From the NCBI GenBank assembly GCA_003567255.1, contig PWZW01000280.1, positions 1-9,159 of the forward strand: a stretch of DNA of 9,159 bases, in the 5' to 3' direction. Position 1 is the stretch's first letter. Each line of letters starts with the position of its first letter. Origin of the DNA: Puniceicoccaceae bacterium (GTDB lineage Bacteria; Verrucomicrobiota; Verrucomicrobiia; Opitutales; Coraliomargaritaceae). A model generated the notes under the pieces. It saw nothing but the letters and a program-made list of their open reading frames with translations, searched no databases and was not told where the DNA came from. Made by a program: the position numbers and the translations under genes. Positions 7,352 to 9,159 of this stretch are shown one piece after another.

Positions 7352-7357
7352 ATTATA
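7352..7357 (-). promoter_or_regulatory. Candidate -10 box (TATAAT) for the helicase-rsmE unit
   Basis: On the minus strand a perfect TATAAT lies 15 nt before the helicase ATG. With a normal spacing of about seven bases to the transcription start, the leader would be only about 9 nt. I find no good TTGACA at 16-18 bp upstream; the 17-bp position reads CCACTC. Either this is a promoter relying on other elements, giving a near-leaderless mRNA, or a chance match. The real promoter may lie further into the 224-bp gap. Confidence 0.35.
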
Positions 7358-7479
7358 GTGATTTCGTTCATCGGGAGTGGAGCGGGAATTCGCTGCACTC
7401 GCCTATCACCACACAGGATAAAAGCCGAGAGTCCACTACCGTTAAAGCTGCGAAAATGCAGTAAACCTTCTAAATAACA

Positions 7480-7500
7480 AGCCTTTAGCGGAGAAGGGCT
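7480..7500. other. Imperfect inverted repeat in the helicase/gluQ divergent gap
   Basis: AGCCTTT (7480-7486) pairs with AAGGGCT (7494-7500) with one G-T pair around a seven-base loop. Read on the minus strand it is followed by TTGTTATTT, so it resembles a weak terminator or an operator between the two divergent genes. The rest of the 224-bp gap (7337-7560) holds no other structure or gene I can support. A TTGACC at 7523-7528 has no -10 partner at the right spacing. Confidence 0.25.
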
Positions 7501-7560
7501 CAATTCTGAGGCCAAGGCACTCGCTTGACCTCGCGTGGACCTTGGACATGCTCCACCGCC

Positions 7561-8418
7561 ATGGCTACTCCCTATCGCGGCCGCATCGCACCGACTCCCA
7601 CCGGTCACCTGCACCTCGGACATGCCCGGACGTTCTTTACCGCCGCGGCAAGAGCCCGCGCAGCGGGCGGGGTTTTGGTCTACCGCAACGAGGACATCGA
7701 TCGGCAACGGTGTAAGCTGGCATTCCATCGCGACGCGATGGAGGATCTACGGTGGTTTGGGATCGATTGGCAAGAAGGTCCAGATTGCGGTGGACCCTAT
7801 CCACCATACACGCAGAGCGCAGCCAACGATATTTATTTGGACGCCTGGCGAAGGTTGAAAGATGCAGGGTATATTTACCCCTGTCGAAAAAGTCGACGCG
7901 ACCTTGCAGCCTGCATCACCGCACCTCACGGCGAGGACGCGCCCGCTAAAGAACCGCTCTACCCAGTGGAATGGCGTCCGCCTATCGCAGAGGCGCTCCA
8001 TTTCGACCTGCCCGACGGTGTTAATTGGCGATTTCGCGTACCGGCACAGCGTACGCTCTCCTACGAGGACGGCGTTTATGGCAGGCAGGCCTACCGTACC
8101 CAAGATGACTTTGGAGACTTTCTCATCTGGAGGCGGGATGGTATGCCAGCCTACGAGCTTGCTGTAGTGATCGACGACGCCCGCATGCGTATCAGCGAGG
8201 TAGTTCGCGGAGCGGACCTGCTCCTCTCGACGGCCCGACAGCTTCTTATTTATGAAGCCCTAGGCCTCACACCCCCCGCCTTTCACCACCTGCCCTTAAT
8301 GCGCGACAACACAGGCAAACGCCTTGCGAAAAGGGATAAGGCGATGAGTTTGCGAAATCTCCGCGCTATGGGACTGACCCCAGAGGACATTCGTCAGCAA
8401 GCGGAATGGCAGTGCTAA
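7561..8418 (+). CDS. gluQ: Glutamyl-Q tRNA(Asp) synthetase (GluQRS)
   Basis: GluQRS activates glutamate with ATP and attaches it to queuosine at position 34 of tRNA-Asp, giving glutamyl-queuosine. The 285-residue product is a class I synthetase catalytic core without the anticodon-binding domain of GluRS, the hallmark of this paralogue. It shows GRIAPTPTGHLHLGHA (7-22) with the HIGH-type HLGH at 18-21, the glutamate-binding segment YRNEDIDR (41-48), the family block VVIDDARMRISEVVRGADLL (202-221), HHLPLM (242-247), and the KMSKS-type KRLAKRD (253-259). Of the zinc ligands known in the E. coli enzyme, Cys108 and Tyr134 have counterparts, but the other two cysteines read Lys110 and Trp138. ATG 7561 is preferred over 7525 because family proteins begin just before the GR-APSPTG strand. 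Its presence implies a queuosine pathway elsewhere in the genome. Confidence 0.92.
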   Translation: MATPYRGRIAPTPTGHLHLGHARTFFTAAARARAAGGVLVYRNEDIDRQRCKLAFHRDAMEDLRWFGIDWQEGPDCGGPYPPYTQSAANDIYLDAWRRLKDAGYIYPCRKSRRDLAACITAPHGEDAPAKEPLYPVEWRPPIAEALHFDLPDGVNWRFRVPAQRTLSYEDGVYGRQAYRTQDDFGDFLIWRRDGMPAYELAVVIDDARMRISEVVRGADLLLSTARQLLIYEALGLTPPAFHHLPLMRDNTGKRLAKRDKAMSLRNLRAMGLTPEDIRQQAEWQC

Positions 8419-8426
8419 GCTGGTTT

Positions 8427-8455
8427 TTGTGCCTTTTTTAAAAAATGTGTATAAA
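8427..8455 (+). promoter_or_regulatory. Candidate sigma70-type promoter for the 87-residue gene
   Basis: TTGTGC (8427-8432), a 17-bp spacer, then TATAAA (8450-8455, five of six to consensus) gives an acceptable promoter. It would produce a leader of about 100 nt before the ATG at 8563. The spacer contains a T6A6 palindrome (8434-8445). The same T6, preceded by a weak GGCA/TGCC stem (8408-8411 with 8430-8433), could alternatively serve as a poor terminator for gluQ. The remainder of the gap (8464-8562) has only a weak TATATT at 8514-8519 without a matching -35. Confidence 0.35.
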
Positions 8456-8463
8456 ATGTGAAT
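8442..8463. repeat. Tandem 11-bp direct repeat (two copies)
   Basis: AAAATGTGTAT (8442-8452) is followed immediately by AAAATGTGAAT (8453-8463), differing at one position. The 11-bp period is about one helical turn, so both copies present the same DNA face. They overlap the candidate -10 box, the expected place for an operator. There is no third copy. The bound protein, if any, is unknown, and the AT-rich composition makes chance similarity possible. Confidence 0.5.
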
Positions 8464-8562
8464 AACTTTGTTTTTAAGGTGGCCATTCCCCGCTGATATG
8501 GGTACGAAACAGCTATATTTTACATTAATTCACCCGTCTCCCCCCGGAAAGCAAAACGCCTC

Positions 8563-8826
8563 ATGGAAAAATTCATTCAAAATCCCGAAACCGTTGTCTG
8601 GTCGCACAGCAACCGCCTCAGCGATTTTTATGAAGTTCCGACCGCCGCAACAGAGCTCAAGGAGGTGATCGACTGGCTGACAACCCACTATAGCTCGGCC
8701 AATCTTTGGATTGGTCAAGAGGGGGATGATGGCACGTCACTGTACTTCAACTGCACACCCCCCCAGCCCCAACTGATCGCCCAATTACAGACGGTGGAGC
8801 GAGACCTTTTTGGTCGGGCGATCTGA
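8563..8826 (+). CDS. Small hypothetical protein, 87 residues
   Basis: I do not recognise this family. The sequence suggests a compact soluble domain with no signal peptide or membrane segment: a helix at about residues 29-43 (TELKEVIDWLTTHYS), a strand pair around NLWIGQEGDDGTSLYFNC (47-64), and a C-terminal helix (about 69-84, PQLIAQLQTVERDLFG). Codon choice resembles the neighbours, with mostly C/G third positions, and the frame ends in TGA. ATG 8563 is the only ATG, GTG or TTG between it and the in-frame TGA at 8494-8496, so the start is constrained. There is no clear Shine-Dalgarno (GGAAAG lies 11 nt away). It stands alone between gluQ and hemF with its own AT-rich upstream region, which suggests separate regulation. 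It is convergent with hemF, 72 bp apart. Confidence 0.65.
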   Translation: MEKFIQNPETVVWSHSNRLSDFYEVPTAATELKEVIDWLTTHYSSANLWIGQEGDDGTSLYFNCTPPQPQLIAQLQTVERDLFGRAI

Positions 8827-8898
8827 GCAAGCGGCGGAGGTCATGAGCGAGCCGCGGCTACCAATGTTTTTGGCGGTTCACACCCCCCAGGGGGCCTG

Positions 8899-9159
8899 TC
8901 ATATCCAGTCTCTGGCTCCCAAAAACTCCTCGTAGAGCTTGGCTTCCGGGCTTCCGTTTTCGGGTGCCCAATCGTACTCCCAGCGTGCGAGAGGCGGAAG
9001 CGACATGAGGATTGATTCAGTCCGTCCTTTCGATTGAAGCCCAAAGAGCGTGCCTCGATCCTGCACCAGATTGAATTCAACGTATCGCCCTCGGCGATAG
9101 AGTTGAAACGAGCGTTCCCGTTCGCCGTATGCGGTCTCCTTGCGCTTGCTCAAAATGGG
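8899..9159 (-). CDS. hemF: Coproporphyrinogen III oxidase, oxygen-dependent, C-terminal part (cut by window edge)
   Basis: HemF converts coproporphyrinogen III to protoporphyrinogen IX by two O2-dependent oxidative decarboxylations, in the cytoplasm. The visible 87 residues match the highly conserved C-terminus: the KRKETAYGERERSFQLYRRG segment, then RYVEFNLVQDRGTLFGLQ, GRTESILMSLPPLARWEYDW, and the closing SPEAKLYEEFLGARDW before a TGA. The frame is open to the right window edge (PIL precedes SKRKE), so this is the 3' end of a gene that begins outside the window. A TTG at 9151-9153 lies inside the conserved domain and is not a real start. Its presence indicates aerobic heme synthesis. The 72-bp gap to the convergent small gene has no convincing terminator: only short GC-rich stems (CCCC/GGGG at 8883-8894, GCGGC/GCCGC at 8831-8855). 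Confidence 0.95.
   Translation of the reverse strand, partial: PILSKRKETAYGERERSFQLYRRGRYVEFNLVQDRGTLFGLQSKGRTESILMSLPPLARWEYDWAPENGSPEAKLYEEFLGARDWI

Noticed and set aside
7525..7560. Upstream start for GluQRS
   Set aside because: It adds 12 residues (MTSRGPWTCSTA) before the family's normal N-terminus; ATG 7561 matches the expected beginning.
7337..7560. tRNA, small RNA or attC-like element in the helicase/gluQ gap
   Set aside because: No cloverleaf, conserved tRNA blocks or attC core sites are visible; only one imperfect hairpin was found.
7342..7728. 128-codon minus-strand frame across the helicase/gluQ gap
   Set aside because: Half of it is antisense to the conserved GluQRS N-terminus and it would overlap the helicase promoter region; the product has no recognisable pattern.
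8831..8894. Bidirectional terminator between the small gene and hemF
   Set aside because: Only short GC-rich pairings exist, none followed by a T run on the relevant strand. It could not be supported.

Overview
This 9.2 kb window looks like ordinary chromosomal DNA from a Gram-negative, moderately GC-rich bacterium. A Wzy/WaaL-type envelope polysaccharide enzyme supports a Gram-negative cell. The end of an oxygen-dependent coproporphyrinogen oxidase (HemF) supports an aerobe or facultative organism. The overall impression (style of NadE and GluQRS, near absence of Shine-Dalgarno sequences) suggests Verrucomicrobiota, perhaps Opitutae-like. That placement is a low-confidence inference without a database search. 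I see no transposase, integrase, CRISPR array, tRNA or rRNA.

Layout. The left edge holds the start of a minus-strand gene for a single-pass membrane-anchored protein (1-207). Divergent from it, a plus-strand run carries glutamine-dependent NAD+ synthase nadE (356-2335), a membrane-anchored alpha/beta hydrolase of the BEM46/ABHD13 type (2426-3220), a DJ-1/PfpI protein (3306-3869), and an O-antigen ligase/polymerase-like membrane protein whose start overlaps the DJ-1 stop as ATGA (3866-5371). This run meets a minus-strand pair tail to tail with a 59-bp coding overlap. The pair is a DEAD-box RNA helicase (7336-6095) followed 23 bp later by an RsmE-family rRNA methyltransferase (6071-5313), a plausible ribosome-biogenesis operon. 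Divergent from the helicase is GluQRS, the tRNA-Asp queuosine glutamylating enzyme (7561-8418). Then come an AT-rich regulatory-looking gap with a tandem 11-bp repeat, an unrecognised 87-residue protein (8563-8826), and the C-terminal end of hemF on the minus strand (8899-9159, running off the right edge).

How they fit together. Most genes are housekeeping: NAD and heme synthesis, rRNA and tRNA modification, RNA remodelling, and envelope glycan assembly. No previously undescribed system is evident. The points most worth a second look are local: GluQRS lacking two zinc-ligand cysteines, RsmE with altered SPOUT motifs, a helicase with DEVD in place of DEAD, the antisense overlap between ligase and rsmE, the translationally coupled DJ-1/ligase pair, the repeat-bearing promoter-like region before the orphan small gene, and the lack of a canonical Shine-Dalgarno at every start codon in the window.
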